A stretch of 64,000 nucleotides of DNA from Modestobacter sp. VKM Ac-2984 (lineage in GTDB: Bacteria; Actinomycetota; Actinomycetes; Mycobacteriales; Geodermatophilaceae). Below are positions 7,464 to 16,641 of this stretch, in pieces. The notes under the pieces were generated by a model, which worked only from the letters and a program-made list of their open reading frames with translations, made no database searches and was not told where the DNA came from. The DNA is taken from contig NZ_JAPVBJ010000001.1 of assembly GCF_026967985.1 (NCBI RefSeq), positions 310,001 through 374,000 on the forward strand, given 5' to 3'. Positions within the stretch are counted from its first letter, which is position 1, and each line of letters opens with the position of its first letter. Made by a program: the position numbers and the translations under genes.

Positions 7464-8510
7464 TCACCCGCGTGCGGCGCGGCTGACCCGCACCCAGTCC
7501 GCCAGCTTGGCCGCCGCCCTGCCGTCGTCGATGGCGGCCGCGGCCCGTTCCAGCCCCGCCCCCAGCGCGTCGTGCAGCCGGGCCCCGCGGGTGTCGAACG
7601 CGGCGAGCGCCCCCGCCGCGTTGAGCAGCACCGCGTCGCGGACCGGTCCCGGCTCACCGGCCACCAGCCGACGGACCACCTCGGCGTTGACCTCCGGACC
7701 GCCTCCGCGCAGCGCCCCCGGCCCGGACACCGGGATGCCCAGGGCCGCCGGGTCCAGCCGCTCGGGGACCACCTCCCCGTCGCGCACCACCCACACCGCC
7801 GAGGTCGTGCTGGTGGTGAGCTCGTCCAGCCCGTCGTCCCCGCGGAACACCAGTGCCCGGGTCCCCCGGTCGGCGAGCACCTGGGCCAGCACCGGGGCCA
7901 TCCGGGTGTCCGCACAGCCGATCGCGGCCGCGACCGGACGGGCCGGGTTCGTCAGCGGGCCCAGGAAGTTGAAGACCGTGCCGATCCCCAGCTCTCGTCG
8001 CGGCGCGGCGGCATGCCGCATCCCGGGGTGGAACACCGGCGCGAAGAAGAAGCCGATCCCCGCCTCGAGCACGCACTGGGCCACGGACGGAGCGGGCAGG
8101 TCGATGACGACCCCGAGCGCCTCGAGGACGTCGGCGGTGCCCGAGGCCGAGGACGCAGCCCGGTTGCCGTGCTTGGCCACGGGGACGCCGGCCGCCGCGG
8201 TGACGATCGCGGCCATCGTGGAGATGTTCACCGTCTGCGCGCCGTCGCCTCCGGTCCCGACGATGTCGACGCACTCCATCGGCAGCTGCACCGGGGTGGC
8301 CTGTTCCAGCATCGTGGCGGCGAGCCCGGAGACCTCCTCCGGCGATTCCCCCTTGGCCCGCAGGGCGACGACGAACCCGGCCACCTGGGCCGGCGTCGCC
8401 TCCCCTGTCATGACCTGGCGCATCGCCCAGCGGGTGTCCTCGGCGACGAGGTCCTCACCGCGGGTGAGCCGGGTGAGCAGGCCGGGCCAGGTCGGGCTGG
8501 CTGACGTCAT
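7464..8510 (-). CDS. trpD: Anthranilate phosphoribosyltransferase
   Basis: 348 residues, the usual length. Transfers phosphoribosyl from PRPP to anthranilate in tryptophan synthesis. The glycine-rich PRPP loop [14 protein letters not shown] is present near residues 86-100, followed by [21 protein letters not shown] and the [20 protein letters not shown] signature. Magnesium and PRPP ligands appear intact. It starts with ATG five bases after the stop of the pseudo-receiver gene (8515-8937), so both form a short operon whose promoter is leaderless at 8945. As in mycobacteria it is separate from trpE/C/B/A, which are not in the window. Confidence 0.95.
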   Translation of the reverse strand: MTSASPTWPGLLTRLTRGEDLVAEDTRWAMRQVMTGEATPAQVAGFVVALRAKGESPEEVSGLAATMLEQATPVQLPMECVDIVGTGGDGAQTVNISTMAAIVTAAAGVPVAKHGNRAASSASGTADVLEALGVVIDLPAPSVAQCVLEAGIGFFFAPVFHPGMRHAAAPRRELGIGTVFNFLGPLTNPARPVAAAIGCADTRMAPVLAQVLADRGTRALVFRGDDGLDELTTSTTSAVWVVRDGEVVPERLDPAALGIPVSGPGALRGGGPEVNAEVVRRLVAGEPGPVRDAVLLNAAGALAAFDTRGARLHDALGAGLERAAAAIDDGRAAAKLADWVRVSRAARG

Positions 8511-8514
8511 CGGG

Positions 8515-8937
8515 TCAGCGACGGACGGCCGGGCGCTGCGCTGCCCGGTCCCGCAGCAGTCCGGCGACGACCTGGGGCGCGGTCAGCGGGTCGATCGGGT
8601 ACGCCAACGTGGCGTCGGCCAGCGACCAGTGGGCCAGCCAGCGGTCCGCCTGCCGGGCGATGAGCACCACCAGCTGCGGGCAGTCGGCGATCTCGTGCTT
8701 CAGCTGGCGACTGATCCCCATGCCACCGGTGGGCTGGGCCTCACCGTCCAGCACGCAGAGGTCGACCCCACCGCGGTCGACGGCCGCCACCACCTCGTCG
8801 GCGGTCGCACACTCCAGGTACGTGAGCGGTCCCACGTCGGCGGCCGGTGCATTGCCCAGGGCCGTCCGGACGGCGGTGCGGACCTCGGCCCGCTGGCTGA
8901 AGACCAGCACGGTGGCCGGTGCGGCATCGAGGCTCAC
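8515..8937 (-). CDS. Response-regulator-like pseudo-receiver protein
   Basis: 140 residues from GTG 8937. The alternating pattern VLVF...[16 protein letters not shown]...[10 protein letters not shown]...LVVLIAR...[17 protein letters not shown] fits a CheY-type fold with Asp64 where the phospho-acceptor would be. The acidic pair after beta-1 is absent (FSQRAE) and the conserved Lys of beta-5 is replaced (YPIDP), so phosphorylation is doubtful. No DNA-binding output domain. It is the first gene of an operon with trpD, four bases apart. Role unknown; a regulator or partner of tryptophan synthesis is only suggested by linkage. Confidence 0.75.
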   Translation of the reverse strand: MSLDAAPATVLVFSQRAEVRTAVRTALGNAPAADVGPLTYLECATADEVVAAVDRGGVDLCVLDGEAQPTGGMGISRQLKHEIADCPQLVVLIARQADRWLAHWSLADATLAYPIDPLTAPQVVAGLLRDRAAQRPAVRR

Positions 8938-8944
8938 CTTCGCG

Positions 8945-8950
8945 AGCCTA
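8945..8950 (-). promoter_or_regulatory. -10 box TAGGCT for the pseudo-receiver/trpD operon
   Basis: TAGGCT ends seven bases before GTG 8937 on the minus strand; no ribosome site lies between, so the mRNA is probably leaderless. Confidence 0.6.
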
Positions 8951-9060
8951 GTGCCCGGAGGGAGAGGGGCGGGAGGGTGGCGTGCCGGGCGTCTCCCGGG
9001 TGGCCGGACGGAGCGCGCCACGCCCACCCACCCCGCGTCGTGGGATGGCTGTCCCGATGC

Positions 9061-9066
9061 CATGAT
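9061..9066 (+). promoter_or_regulatory. -10-like CATGAT ahead of ctaE
   Basis: CATGAT ends six bases before GTG 9073. It deviates from TANNNT in the first base, but the geometry matches the other leaderless sites here. Confidence 0.45.
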
Positions 9067-9072
9067 GAGCCC

Positions 9073-9687
9073 GTGACAACGGCCCCCGTGGCGAGCAGCA
9101 CCTTCGACACCTCGCGGGTGCACTCCCTGACCCGACCGAACATGGTCAGCGTCGGCACGATCGTCTGGCTCGCCAGTGAGCTGATGTTCTTCGCCGGCCT
9201 GTTCGCCATGTACTTCACCGCCCGCGCCCGAGCCGAGGACGGCTGGCCGCCGGAGCCGACCGAGCTGAACGTGCCGTACGCGCTGGCCTTCACGCTGATC
9301 CTGGTCGCCTCGTCGGTGACCTGCCAGTACGGCGTCTTCGCCGCTGAGATCGGCAACGTCTACGGCCTGCGGCGCTGGTTCACCATCACGTTCGTGATGG
9401 GGCTGACGTTCGTGCTCGGCCAGATGTGGGAGTACCGCACCCTGGTCGTCGACCACGGGACGACGATCTCGTCCTCGTCCTACGGCTCGGTGTTCTACCT
9501 GACGACGGGCTTCCACGCCCTGCACGTGATCGGCGGCCTCATCGCCTTCGTCTTCGTGCTCATCCGGTCCACGATGGGCCGTTTCACACCCGCCCAGGCG
9601 ACCTCGGCGATCGTTGTGTCCTACTACTGGCACTTCGTCGACGTCGTGTGGGTGGGCCTCTTCATCACGATCTACCTGATCAAGTAG
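9073..9687 (+). CDS. ctaE: Cytochrome c oxidase subunit III
   Basis: 204 residues from GTG 9073. Five membrane helices as in the short actinobacterial subunit III, with [20 protein letters not shown] at the start and [14 protein letters not shown] at the end, both family signatures. Structural subunit of the aa3 oxidase, which in actinobacteria forms a supercomplex with cytochrome bcc. First gene of the ctaE-qcrC-qcrA-qcrB unit (8-base gap, then GTGA and TGATG overlaps). Subunit I (ctaD) is not in the window, as in mycobacteria. Confidence 0.95.
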   Translation: MTTAPVASSTFDTSRVHSLTRPNMVSVGTIVWLASELMFFAGLFAMYFTARARAEDGWPPEPTELNVPYALAFTLILVASSVTCQYGVFAAEIGNVYGLRRWFTITFVMGLTFVLGQMWEYRTLVVDHGTTISSSSYGSVFYLTTGFHALHVIGGLIAFVFVLIRSTMGRFTPAQATSAIVVSYYWHFVDVVWVGLFITIYLIK

Positions 9688-9695
9688 GGAACCGG

Positions 9696-10577
9696 GTGTC
9701 CACCACGAACGCCTCGTCCGAAGCCCCTCTCGAGGGCGGCCGCCGCGGGTTGCTGCGTCGCCGGCCGGCCGCTGGCACGCCGGCCGCCGCCGCCCGCGAC
9801 CGGCGCCGCTCCAAGCAGCGCCGCCGCCTGGCCAACGTGGCCGGGTTGATGGCCGCCCTGGTCCTGACCGGGGTCGGCTACTCCGCCTTCGCCCCGGGGG
9901 CCATCGCCGCCGACGAGCAGTCGAGCACGGAGTCCATCGCCGTCGAAGCCGGCCGTGAGCTCTACGTCCTCAGCTGCATCACCTGCCACGGTTCCAACCT
10001 GCAGGGCGTCGAGGACCGCGGCCCGTCGCTCATCGGCGTCGGCTCGGCCTCGGTCTACTTCCAGGTCTCCACCGGCCGCATGCCGCTGGTCCGCCAGGAG
10101 GCCCAGGCGCCCGAGCACCCGGTGATCTTCACCGAGGCGGAGATCGCCCAGCTGATGGCCTACGTCCAGGCCAACGGTGGCGGCCCCAGCATCCCCTCGG
10201 GTGACCTGCGCGACGGCGAGCTGGCCGAGGGCGGCGAGCTCTTCCGCCTGAACTGCGCCTCCTGCCACAACTTCGTCGGAGAGGGCGGTGCCCTCTCCTC
10301 CGGCAAGCGGGCGCCCTCGCTGGACGGCCTGACCGACGAGCAGATCTACGCGGCCATGCTGACCGGGCCGGAGAACATGCCGGTCTTCGGTGACAACCAG
10401 CTGACCCCGGAGGAGAAGCGCTCGGTCATCGACTACGTGCAGACGATCCAGGACCAGGCCGACCCCGGTGGCGCCGCGATCGGCCGCGCCGGTCCCGTGG
10501 CCGAGGGCCTGGTGATCTGGGTCGCCGGCGTCGGCGCCCTGCTGTTCGGGATCTTCTGGATGGGGACGAAGGCGTGA
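9696..10577 (+). CDS. qcrC: Ubiquinol/menaquinol-cytochrome c reductase diheme cytochrome c subunit
   Basis: 293 residues from GTG 9696. An Arg/Lys-rich cytoplasmic N-terminus (about 1-45) precedes a membrane anchor (about 47-70), two class I cytochrome c domains with heme motifs CITCH and CASCH, and a C-terminal helix (VIWVAGVGALLFGIFWMG). Two hemes in one chain is the actinobacterial QcrC design that passes electrons directly to CtaC without a soluble cytochrome c. Starts eight bases after ctaE and overlaps qcrA by GTGA. Confidence 0.95.
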   Translation: MSTTNASSEAPLEGGRRGLLRRRPAAGTPAAAARDRRRSKQRRRLANVAGLMAALVLTGVGYSAFAPGAIAADEQSSTESIAVEAGRELYVLSCITCHGSNLQGVEDRGPSLIGVGSASVYFQVSTGRMPLVRQEAQAPEHPVIFTEAEIAQLMAYVQANGGGPSIPSGDLRDGELAEGGELFRLNCASCHNFVGEGGALSSGKRAPSLDGLTDEQIYAAMLTGPENMPVFGDNQLTPEEKRSVIDYVQTIQDQADPGGAAIGRAGPVAEGLVIWVAGVGALLFGIFWMGTKA

Positions 10578-11686
10578 CCACGACCGACAGGAACCCCGGG
10601 TCGGCCGGCGGGGACCGCGCGAGCGGTCCCAGCCACGGCGGTCCGGACGACGAGTACACGCCGGCCCAGCTGGCGGCGATGGACCGCACCGAGCTGGACC
10701 GGCTGGGTGCCCGCTACGACGGCGTGGAGGTGCTCCACGTCGAGCCCGGCCCTGTCCCGGGTTCGGCACTGGAGAAGCAGGCCACCCGCCAGGTGACCAT
10801 GTGGTTCGCCCTCGCCGGGGTGTTCGCCGTGGCCTTCCTGGTCGTCTACGCCGGTTCCGGGTGGTTCCTCCCCGACTGGGAGTGGGAGGTGGGGGCCGCT
10901 CCGTGGAGCGCGCTGTTCACCCCGCTCCTCGGTCTGGCGATGGGCCTGTCGCTGCTGTGCATCGGCATCGGCCTGGTGCAGTACGTCAAGAAGCTGCTGC
11001 CGCACGAGACCGCGGTCCAGGACAAGCACGACGGCTCGCACTTCGACCGGGTCACGACCGGCGCCACCCTCATGAGCGGCCTGGACAAGTCCGGTCTCCC
11101 CCGTCGCAAGCTGCTCCTGGGCACGATCGGTGGGATGGGTGTCGCGTTCGGCGCCATGCTCATCGCCCCGCTCGGTGGCCTGATCAAGAACCCGAACACC
11201 GGCAACCCGCTCGGCACCACGTCGTGGGCCGAGGGCGTCCGCCTGCTGCGCGACGACGGCACCCCGATCCGCCCCGGCGACCAGCAGCCCGGCTCCCTGG
11301 AGACGGTCTTCCCGGCCGTCGCCGGCGGCAACTTCCAGGCAGACGCGGCCACCATGCTGATCCGGCTCCGCCCGGAGCAGCAGCTCAGCGAGGAGCCGCG
11401 GGAGGGTCAGTCCGACTTCTCCTACGGCGACTACGTCGCCTACTCGAAGATCTGCACCCACGCCGGGTGCCCGGTCGGGCTCTACGAGCAGGAGACGGGC
11501 CGCATCCTCTGCCCGTGTCATCAGTCGCAGTTCCTGGTGACCCAGGGCGCGAAGCCGGTCTTCGGTCCGGCGACCCGCCCACTCCCCCAGCTGCCCATCA
11601 CAGTCGACGACGAGGGCTACTTCGTGGCACGGAGCGACTACATTGAGGCAGTCGGCCCCACCTACTGGAACCGGGAACGGATCTGA
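10574..11686 (+). CDS. qcrA: Rieske iron-sulfur subunit of cytochrome bcc complex
   Basis: 370 residues from GTG 10574. The long N-terminal region has three membrane segments (about 78-97, 110-135 and 180-200), the form found in actinobacteria rather than the single-helix mitochondrial type. The 2Fe-2S ligands are visible as CTHAGC and CPCHQS with the usual spacing near residues 296-320. Receives electrons from menaquinol at the QcrB site. Coupled to both neighbours: GTGA with qcrC, and its stop shares a base with the qcrB ATG. Confidence 0.95.
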   Translation: MTTTDRNPGSAGGDRASGPSHGGPDDEYTPAQLAAMDRTELDRLGARYDGVEVLHVEPGPVPGSALEKQATRQVTMWFALAGVFAVAFLVVYAGSGWFLPDWEWEVGAAPWSALFTPLLGLAMGLSLLCIGIGLVQYVKKLLPHETAVQDKHDGSHFDRVTTGATLMSGLDKSGLPRRKLLLGTIGGMGVAFGAMLIAPLGGLIKNPNTGNPLGTTSWAEGVRLLRDDGTPIRPGDQQPGSLETVFPAVAGGNFQADAATMLIRLRPEQQLSEEPREGQSDFSYGDYVAYSKICTHAGCPVGLYEQETGRILCPCHQSQFLVTQGAKPVFGPATRPLPQLPITVDDEGYFVARSDYIEAVGPTYWNRERI

Positions 11687-13368
11687 TGGCCACCACCACG
11701 GCGGCGCCTGGTGCGCCGACGACCAAGATCGGGCAAGCAGCCCTCGAGGTCGACGATCGCCTGATCGTCGCCGGTCCGCTCCGCCGGACGCTGAACAAGG
11801 TCTTCCCCGACCACTGGTCCTTCCTGCTCGGGGAGATCGCGCTCTACGCGTTCATGATCCTGCTGGTGTCGGGCACCTACCTGACGTTCTTCTACGACGC
11901 CAGCATGGAAGAGGTCGTCTACGAGGGCGTCTACGCACCGCTGCGGGGCGTGGAGATGTCGGCGGCCTACGAGTCGACCCTCGGGCTCTCCTTCGACGTC
12001 CGCGGCGGGCTGCTGATCCGGCAGATCCACCACTGGGCAGCCCTGCTGTTCGTGGCCGCGATCGTCATCCACCTCATCCGCATCTTCTTCACCGGTGCGT
12101 TCCGGCGGCCGCGTGAGACCAACTGGCTGATCGGCGTCGTCCTGCTCGTCCTGGCGCTGCTCATGGGCGTCACCGGCTACTCCCTCCCCGACGACCTGCT
12201 GTCGGGAACGGGCCTGCGGATCATCAGCGCGATCATCCTGTCGCTGCCGGTCATCGGCACCTGGGCGCACTGGGCCGTCTTCAACGGCGACTACGTCGGC
12301 ACGGAGATCATCGGGCGCTTCTACATCGCCCACGTGCTGATCATCCCGGCGATCTTGCTCGCACTGATCGCCGCGCACCTGCTGATCCTGGTCAAGCAGA
12401 AGCACACCCAGTTCCCGGGTGCCGGTCGCACGGAGCACAACGTCGTCGGGAACCGGCTCTTCCCCACCTTCGCCGGCAAGGCGACGGCCCTCTTGTTCAT
12501 CGTGTTCGGGTTGTGCGCCGCCCTGGGTGGTCTCGTCCAGATCAACCCGATCTGGCTGTGGGGTCCCTACAACCCGGCGCAGGTGTCGGCCGGTTCGCAG
12601 CCGGACTGGTACATCGGCTTCCTCGACGGTTCGACCCGGCTCTTCCCGGCCTGGGACATCAACCTGCCCGGCGACTACACGATCCCGGCGCTGTTCTGGC
12701 CGACCGTGGTCGGTGCCGGTCTGATGTTCACCGTGCTCGCGCTCTACCCGATGATCGAGCGCAAGCTGACCGGGGACACCGCGTCCCACCACCTGCTGCA
12801 GCGACCGCGCGACGTCCCTGTCCGGACGTCGGTGGGGGCCATGGCCCTCACGTTCTACGTCGTGCTGTGGATCTCCGGTGGCAACGACCTCATCGCGGAC
12901 AAGTTCGACATCAGCCTCAACGCGATGACGTGGTTCGGCCGGATCGGTTGCCTGGTGCTCCCGCCCTTCGCCTACTGGATGACCTACCGCCTGTGCCTGG
13001 GGCTCCAGCGGCACGACCGCGAGGTCCTCGAGCACGGCATCGAGACCGGGGTCATCCGGCGGCTGCCCAGTGGTGAGTTCATCGAGGTGCACCAGCCCCT
13101 CGGCCCGGTGGACGAGCACGGTCACGGTCAGCTGGCCTACGGCGGCGCCTCGGTGCCCAAGAAGATGAACCAGGTCGGCGGCGCACGCCGGGCGATCAAG
13201 GGCTTCTTCAAGCCGATCGAGGAGCCGGCCGAGGTCCAGCGTCAGGCCGAGCTCGAAGCCCGCGGGCTGGAGGCGGAGCAGTCCGACCGCCAGACCATCA
13301 GCTCTGGTCGACCGTCCGAGGGCGGGCGTCCCTCCGAGGGCGGGCGGCCGCAGGCTCCGCGCGACTGA
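11686..13368 (+). CDS. qcrB: Cytochrome b subunit of cytochrome bcc complex
   Basis: 560 residues. Eight or nine membrane helices; paired heme-ligand histidines are visible in [21 protein letters not shown] and in [21 protein letters not shown]. Menaquinol oxidation and reduction take place here. The C-terminal cytoplasmic tail (about 470-560) is long and ends in a short duplicated motif, [13 protein letters not shown], a Gly/Arg/Pro-rich tail with no recognised domain. Last gene of the operon; a strong hairpin follows at 13383. Confidence 0.95.
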   Translation: MATTTAAPGAPTTKIGQAALEVDDRLIVAGPLRRTLNKVFPDHWSFLLGEIALYAFMILLVSGTYLTFFYDASMEEVVYEGVYAPLRGVEMSAAYESTLGLSFDVRGGLLIRQIHHWAALLFVAAIVIHLIRIFFTGAFRRPRETNWLIGVVLLVLALLMGVTGYSLPDDLLSGTGLRIISAIILSLPVIGTWAHWAVFNGDYVGTEIIGRFYIAHVLIIPAILLALIAAHLLILVKQKHTQFPGAGRTEHNVVGNRLFPTFAGKATALLFIVFGLCAALGGLVQINPIWLWGPYNPAQVSAGSQPDWYIGFLDGSTRLFPAWDINLPGDYTIPALFWPTVVGAGLMFTVLALYPMIERKLTGDTASHHLLQRPRDVPVRTSVGAMALTFYVVLWISGGNDLIADKFDISLNAMTWFGRIGCLVLPPFAYWMTYRLCLGLQRHDREVLEHGIETGVIRRLPSGEFIEVHQPLGPVDEHGHGQLAYGGASVPKKMNQVGGARRAIKGFFKPIEEPAEVQRQAELEARGLEAEQSDRQTISSGRPSEGGRPSEGGRPQAPRD

Positions 13369-13382
13369 CCCACCGCAACGAA

Positions 13383-13420
13383 CAGCAGGCCCCGACGGAC
13401 TCGTCCGTCGGGGCCTGCTG
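13383..13420 (+). terminator. Terminator after qcrB
   Basis: Perfect inverted repeat of about 17 bp centred on the tetraloop region CTCG (arms start AGCAGGCCCCGACGGA), followed by CTGCCTTTCC; no long T run, as is common in high-GC actinobacteria. Confidence 0.8.
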
Positions 13421-14183
13421 CCTTTCCGGCCCCCCCATGCCGGTCGGGGGCGGCGCGTCCTCCCGCTGACTCCGTGATCGTCGGGAGGCCTCACCTCGCG
13501 GGTCACCGGCAGGAGGGTCCCGGCGCCGCCGGCCCTCATCGCACCTGCCCGCGGTGTGGGGCGCTCGCTCGTCGGTCTCAGTGCCTCTGACTCCCCTGCC
13601 GCCGGCTCGTCGGCAACCAGGGCCAGGCTCAAGCTCAGCCCCGCGGCACGCGACACACGGCACGCGGCGCGCGGCAGTTCTCCTCCCGCCGCCCAGGTGC
13701 CGAGGCCGCCATGGAGAACTCGGCTCGCGTGCCGCGGAGACCTCGCCGCAGCCGCCTGCGCGGCTGCGGCGGTCTCATGCGCTGGGTCTCCTCCGCAGCT
13801 GGGTCCGCTCCCTGCCCCGGGCCTCTCCTGCGCCGGTAGCGTCTCCCCACGACCCCGAACCAAGCCCCGTCGGGGCTGGGGTGCTGCTCCACGCCTTTGG
13901 GAACGTCCTCAGCCGCGTGGCTTGCCATGTCATGGACTGTTCTCGGCCGGAGTGCCTCCCTGCGCCGCGGCGGTCCCTCCCGAGCGCACGTCTGCACGCA
14001 CCTCGGACCGGTACCTCAGCCGGGGCGCCTCGCTCCGTGGTGGACGTCCGTGGCGGGCGCTGTTCCGCTCGCCCAGGACGCTCGGCTGACGTTCTGAGTT
14101 CCGCGCCCGCGCAGCGGAGGCAGGTCGGCGACGCGTGCCGGTCACCTCGGCCCTGCCATGTCGGTGTCCGGGTGCAGACGCCG
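13421..14183 (+). other. Gene-free stretch between qcrB and ctaF
   Basis: About 760 bases without a convincing gene: the reading frames that stay open give Arg/Pro/Ala-rich translations with no recognisable motif, and the third-codon-position GC pattern of real genes here is missing. It is richer in CT tracts than its neighbours. It contains a strong stem at 13737-13776 (arms GAGAC and CGCCGCAGCCG) and a small CCCCGTCGGGG stem near 13866. In mycobacteria small genes (including mmpS3) sit at this place. Could be a degenerate gene, a long 3' region or a structured RNA. Confidence 0.5.
13737..13776. other. Strong isolated stem-loop in gene-free DNA
   Basis: GAGAC and CGCCGCAGCCG pair with CGGCTGCGGCG and GTCTC, giving 16 base pairs with a two-base CT bulge and a six-base CCTGCG loop. 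No T run on either side, and no gene ends nearby. Confidence 0.5.
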
Positions 14184-14219
14184 AGCGGGGCCCCTTCCCG
14201 ACTGGGAAGGGGCCCCGCT
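14184..14219 (-). terminator. Terminator after ctaF
   Basis: Perfect 16-bp stem (AGCGGGGCCCCTTCCC) with a GACT loop, 24 bases downstream of the ctaF stop codon. Confidence 0.8.
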
Positions 14220-14242
14220 GAGTCGTACGGTCCTGCTGGCGA

Positions 14243-14644
14243 TCAGCTGTGTGCGTTCTGCCCGACGTAGTACTCGAACAGCAGCCCACCGATGGTCACC
14301 AGGAGCGCGACGGCACCGATGATCACCAGCCACGGGTACCAGAAGGCCAGCGCGAGGCCCATGATGCCGGCGGAGAAGGCCAGCCCGAAGGGCCAGTAGC
14401 TCGCCGGGCTGAAGAAGCCCAGCTCGCCCGCCCCATCGGCGATCTCGGCGTCCTTGCGGTCCTCGGGGCGCTCGTCGATCCGGCGGCTCACGAACCAGAA
14501 GAAGCCACCGATCAGGGCGGTGAGGCCCCCGGACAGGGCGAGCGCCGTCGTCCCGATGGGCTCACGCGACCAGACGCCGTAGACCACGGCGGTGACCAGG
14601 CAGAACACCGTGATCAAGTTGAAGATGAGCGCTTCGACCTTCAC
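14243..14644 (-). CDS. ctaF: Cytochrome c oxidase subunit IV (actinobacterial type)
   Basis: 133 residues with four membrane helices (about 5-24, 33-53, 82-105, 108-130) and the conserved WFVSRRIDERPEDRKDAEIADG loop between helices 2 and 3. This small subunit is specific to actinobacterial aa3 oxidases. It follows ctaC on the same strand after 33 bases, and a strong hairpin terminates the pair. Faces the ctaE-qcr operon convergently. Confidence 0.93.
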   Translation of the reverse strand: MKVEALIFNLITVFCLVTAVVYGVWSREPIGTTALALSGGLTALIGGFFWFVSRRIDERPEDRKDAEIADGAGELGFFSPASYWPFGLAFSAGIMGLALAFWYPWLVIIGAVALLVTIGGLLFEYYVGQNAHS

Positions 14645-14677
14645 GGCCGCTCCTCCAGGTAGTGCGGGGTGATCGAG

Positions 14678-15553
14678 TCAGTCATCCGAGGCCACCGCCT
14701 GCTGCTCGCGCTGCAGGAGGAACGGCTCCGTGGAGACCGCCTCACCCGGCTCGCCGATGAGCACCAGGGCGTCGTAGGACGACAGCCCCTCCTCACGCGC
14801 CTCGAGGTAGGTCTCGTACTCGTCCGGGGTGACCGACCGCAGCTCGAAGTTCATGAACGCGTGGTAGGTGCCGCACAGCTCGGCGCAGCGGCCGACGTAC
14901 GCGCCCTCCTCACGGACGGTGACCTCGAAGACGTTGTCCCGGCCGTTGTCCTGGCCCGGGATGATGTCCAGCTTGAAGAGGAACTCGGGCACCCAGAACG
15001 AGTGGATGACGTCCGCCGAGGCCAGCTCGAAACGGATGGTCCGGTCGGTGGGGACCACGAGGATCGGGATCTCCGTGCTGGTGCCGACGGTCGACACCGC
15101 TTCGCCCGACTCGGTCTCCGTCTCCGGGTAGACGAACTGCCAGTTCCACTTGAAGGCGTTGACCGCGACCGTGACGTCGGGGTCCTCGCTGACGTCACGG
15201 ACCTCGTTCTGGGTGTTCACGGTGAAGAAGAAGAGCACCGCGATGATCAGGAACGGGATGATCGTGTAGACGACCTCGAGCGGGAGGTTGTAGGCGGTCT
15301 GCCGGGGCAGTTCGTCCCCGCGCTTCCGGTACCGGATCGTCGCGTAGGCGATGAGCAGCCACACCCCGATGCCGACCACCAGGGCTGCGATCGTCGAACC
15401 GATCCACAGGTCGTGCATCGCCTCGGCCTGGTCGGTGATGCCCTCAGGCCATCCCCAACTGACCCAACTGCCCGTCAGTTCGCACCCGCTGAGCGTCAGC
15501 GCTCCCAGGAGACCGAGCCCGGCGACCTTCGCCAGCTTGCTGCGTCGAGCCAC
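14678..15553 (-). CDS. ctaC: Cytochrome c oxidase subunit II (lipoprotein, CuA)
   Basis: 291 residues from GTG 15553, chosen because AGGAGG lies nine bases upstream; an ATG at 15571 overlaps that site and is less likely. A lipoprotein signal with lipobox LSGC puts the mature N-terminus at Cys24. Two membrane helices follow (about 62-85 and 105-128), then the extracytoplasmic cupredoxin domain with the CuA ligands in HSFWVPEF, CAELCGTYHAFM. It accepts electrons from QcrC. There is an extra acidic loop (SEDPDVTVAVNAFKWNW region and ETETESGE) typical of actinobacteria. Promoter not certain; see the upstream stretch. Confidence 0.94.
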   Translation of the reverse strand: MARRSKLAKVAGLGLLGALTLSGCELTGSWVSWGWPEGITDQAEAMHDLWIGSTIAALVVGIGVWLLIAYATIRYRKRGDELPRQTAYNLPLEVVYTIIPFLIIAVLFFFTVNTQNEVRDVSEDPDVTVAVNAFKWNWQFVYPETETESGEAVSTVGTSTEIPILVVPTDRTIRFELASADVIHSFWVPEFLFKLDIIPGQDNGRDNVFEVTVREEGAYVGRCAELCGTYHAFMNFELRSVTPDEYETYLEAREEGLSSYDALVLIGEPGEAVSTEPFLLQREQQAVASDD

Positions 15554-15861
15554 TGCCCGCTGCCTCCTCATCCCCCGCGTGGCGACGCCACGCGGTCTCA
15601 CCGGCGGGTGCTCCTCGGTTGCCCGACGGGCTCTGCCCACCCCGACCACAGTCTCGCCGAGACTAGCCGACCCTGCCTGTCGTCCCGGGGGCGGGAGGAC
15701 CGTCCCGGCGGGTCGCCCGGGGCCGCTGGTCGGACGCGGTCGGCGGCGTCCACCCGGGCGGCCGGCCGACCCGGTGCCGACCGCCGGCGTGGGGTCGGCG
15801 TGCTCCGGACCACGCCATGGGCGACGGCCTGCCGTCGGTCCCGGCGGTTACAGTCGCGGGC
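15554..15861. other. Divergent control region between ctaC and a membrane-protein gene
   Basis: 308 bases without a gene. Holds the ctaC ribosome site (AGGAGG, 15563-15568), a small palindrome GTCTCGCCGAGAC (15651-15663) overlapping a possible minus-strand -10 TAGTCT (15660-15665), and on the right the leaderless -10 TACAGT for the plus-strand gene. I found no convincing -35 pairs. Confidence 0.5.
15849..15854 (+). promoter_or_regulatory. -10 box TACAGT, leaderless
   Basis: TACAGT ends seven bases before GTG 15862. Confidence 0.6.
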
Positions 15862-16227
15862 GTGTACCGACGCCTGCTCAGCCCCGGGTGGCTCTTCATG
15901 CACCTGGTGGTCGTGGCGCTCTTCGTGATGACGTTCTTCCTCGGCTACTGGCAGTTGACGAAGGCCGAGGCCGGTGGCGGTGCCGTCAACTGGAGCTACG
16001 CGCTCCAGTGGCCGCTGTACGGGTTCATGGGCCTGGGCTTCTACCTCAAGATGTGCAAGGACGAGCTGGCCCGGGACCCCGCGGACGACGAGCCCGGTTC
16101 CTCCCTGGTGCTCTACCAGCGGCCGCGGATCGACACCACGGGCGATCCGGAGCTGGCTGCCTACAACGCCTACCTCGCCGAGCTCAACGAGAAGGCGCTC
16201 CGGCCCGGGAGCAGCAGTGACCGCTGA
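15862..16227 (+). CDS. Small membrane protein, SURF1-N-terminus-like
   Basis: 121 residues from GTG 15862. Two membrane helices (about 10-30 and 45-65) and a soluble charged C-terminus. The phrase FFLGYWQLTKAEAGG right after helix 1 resembles the LGxWQxxR segment of SURF1 oxidase-assembly proteins, and the gene lies beside ctaC, so a role in cytochrome oxidase biogenesis is plausible but unproven. The other SURF1 helix and the long periplasmic domain are absent. The stop codon lies 11 bases inside the next gene, suggesting coupling with the DUF3817 protein. Confidence 0.75.
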   Translation: MYRRLLSPGWLFMHLVVVALFVMTFFLGYWQLTKAEAGGGAVNWSYALQWPLYGFMGLGFYLKMCKDELARDPADDEPGSSLVLYQRPRIDTTGDPELAAYNAYLAELNEKALRPGSSSDR

Positions 16228-16591
16228 CCGAGCGGCGACCGCCTCCCGGCTGCCGCGCGCCCTCGCCCGCCGGGTCGGGCACAACGTCCCCGCTGCGCTG
16301 CTCCGCTACCGGGTGATGGCCTGGGTCGTCGGCGTCCTGCTGATCGCCCTCGTCCTGGTCGCCGTCCCGCTGAAGCGCCTCGCCGGCATCGACGGCCCCG
16401 TGGCCGTCATCGGCACCGCCCACGGCTGGCTCTACGCGATCTTCTTCGTGACCGCCTGCGACCTGGCGCTCCGCGCCCGGTGGACGCTCAAGGGCTCGGT
16501 GCTGGTGCTGCTGGCCGGCACGGTCCCCATCCTGTCCTTCTTCGCCGAGCGGATCGCGACCCGCAAGACCCGCGCCGGCGAGCGCGTCTGA
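16217..16591 (+). CDS. DUF3817 membrane protein
   Basis: 124 residues from GTG 16217, overlapping the previous gene by 11 bases. Three hydrophobic segments; the family hallmarks AHGWLYAIFFVTACDLA and VPILSFFAERI are visible. Function of DUF3817 is unknown; it is widespread in actinobacteria and often next to cytochrome oxidase or guaA/asnB genes. Lies 50 bases upstream of asnB on the same strand. Confidence 0.85.
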   Translation: MTADRAATASRLPRALARRVGHNVPAALLRYRVMAWVVGVLLIALVLVAVPLKRLAGIDGPVAVIGTAHGWLYAIFFVTACDLALRARWTLKGSVLVLLAGTVPILSFFAERIATRKTRAGERV

Positions 16592-16641
16592 TCCCGGGGC
16601 CGTCGGCCCCGATCCCTCCCCACCACCTGGAGACCTCCCGC

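Noticed and set aside
7126-9072. Long plus-strand frame leading into ctaE
   Set aside because: Runs antisense to trpD and the pseudo-receiver gene, Ser/Arg/Pro-rich, no homology; ctaE starts at GTG 9073.
11662-13863. 733-codon minus-strand frame opposite qcrB
   Set aside because: Arg/Asp/Glu-rich shadow caused by high third-position GC; qcrB is unmistakable on the other strand.
13554-14270. Plus-strand frame in the gene-free stretch
   Set aside because: No recognisable motif, Arg/Pro/Ser-rich, overlaps the ctaF terminator and gene end; no ribosome site or -10 geometry.
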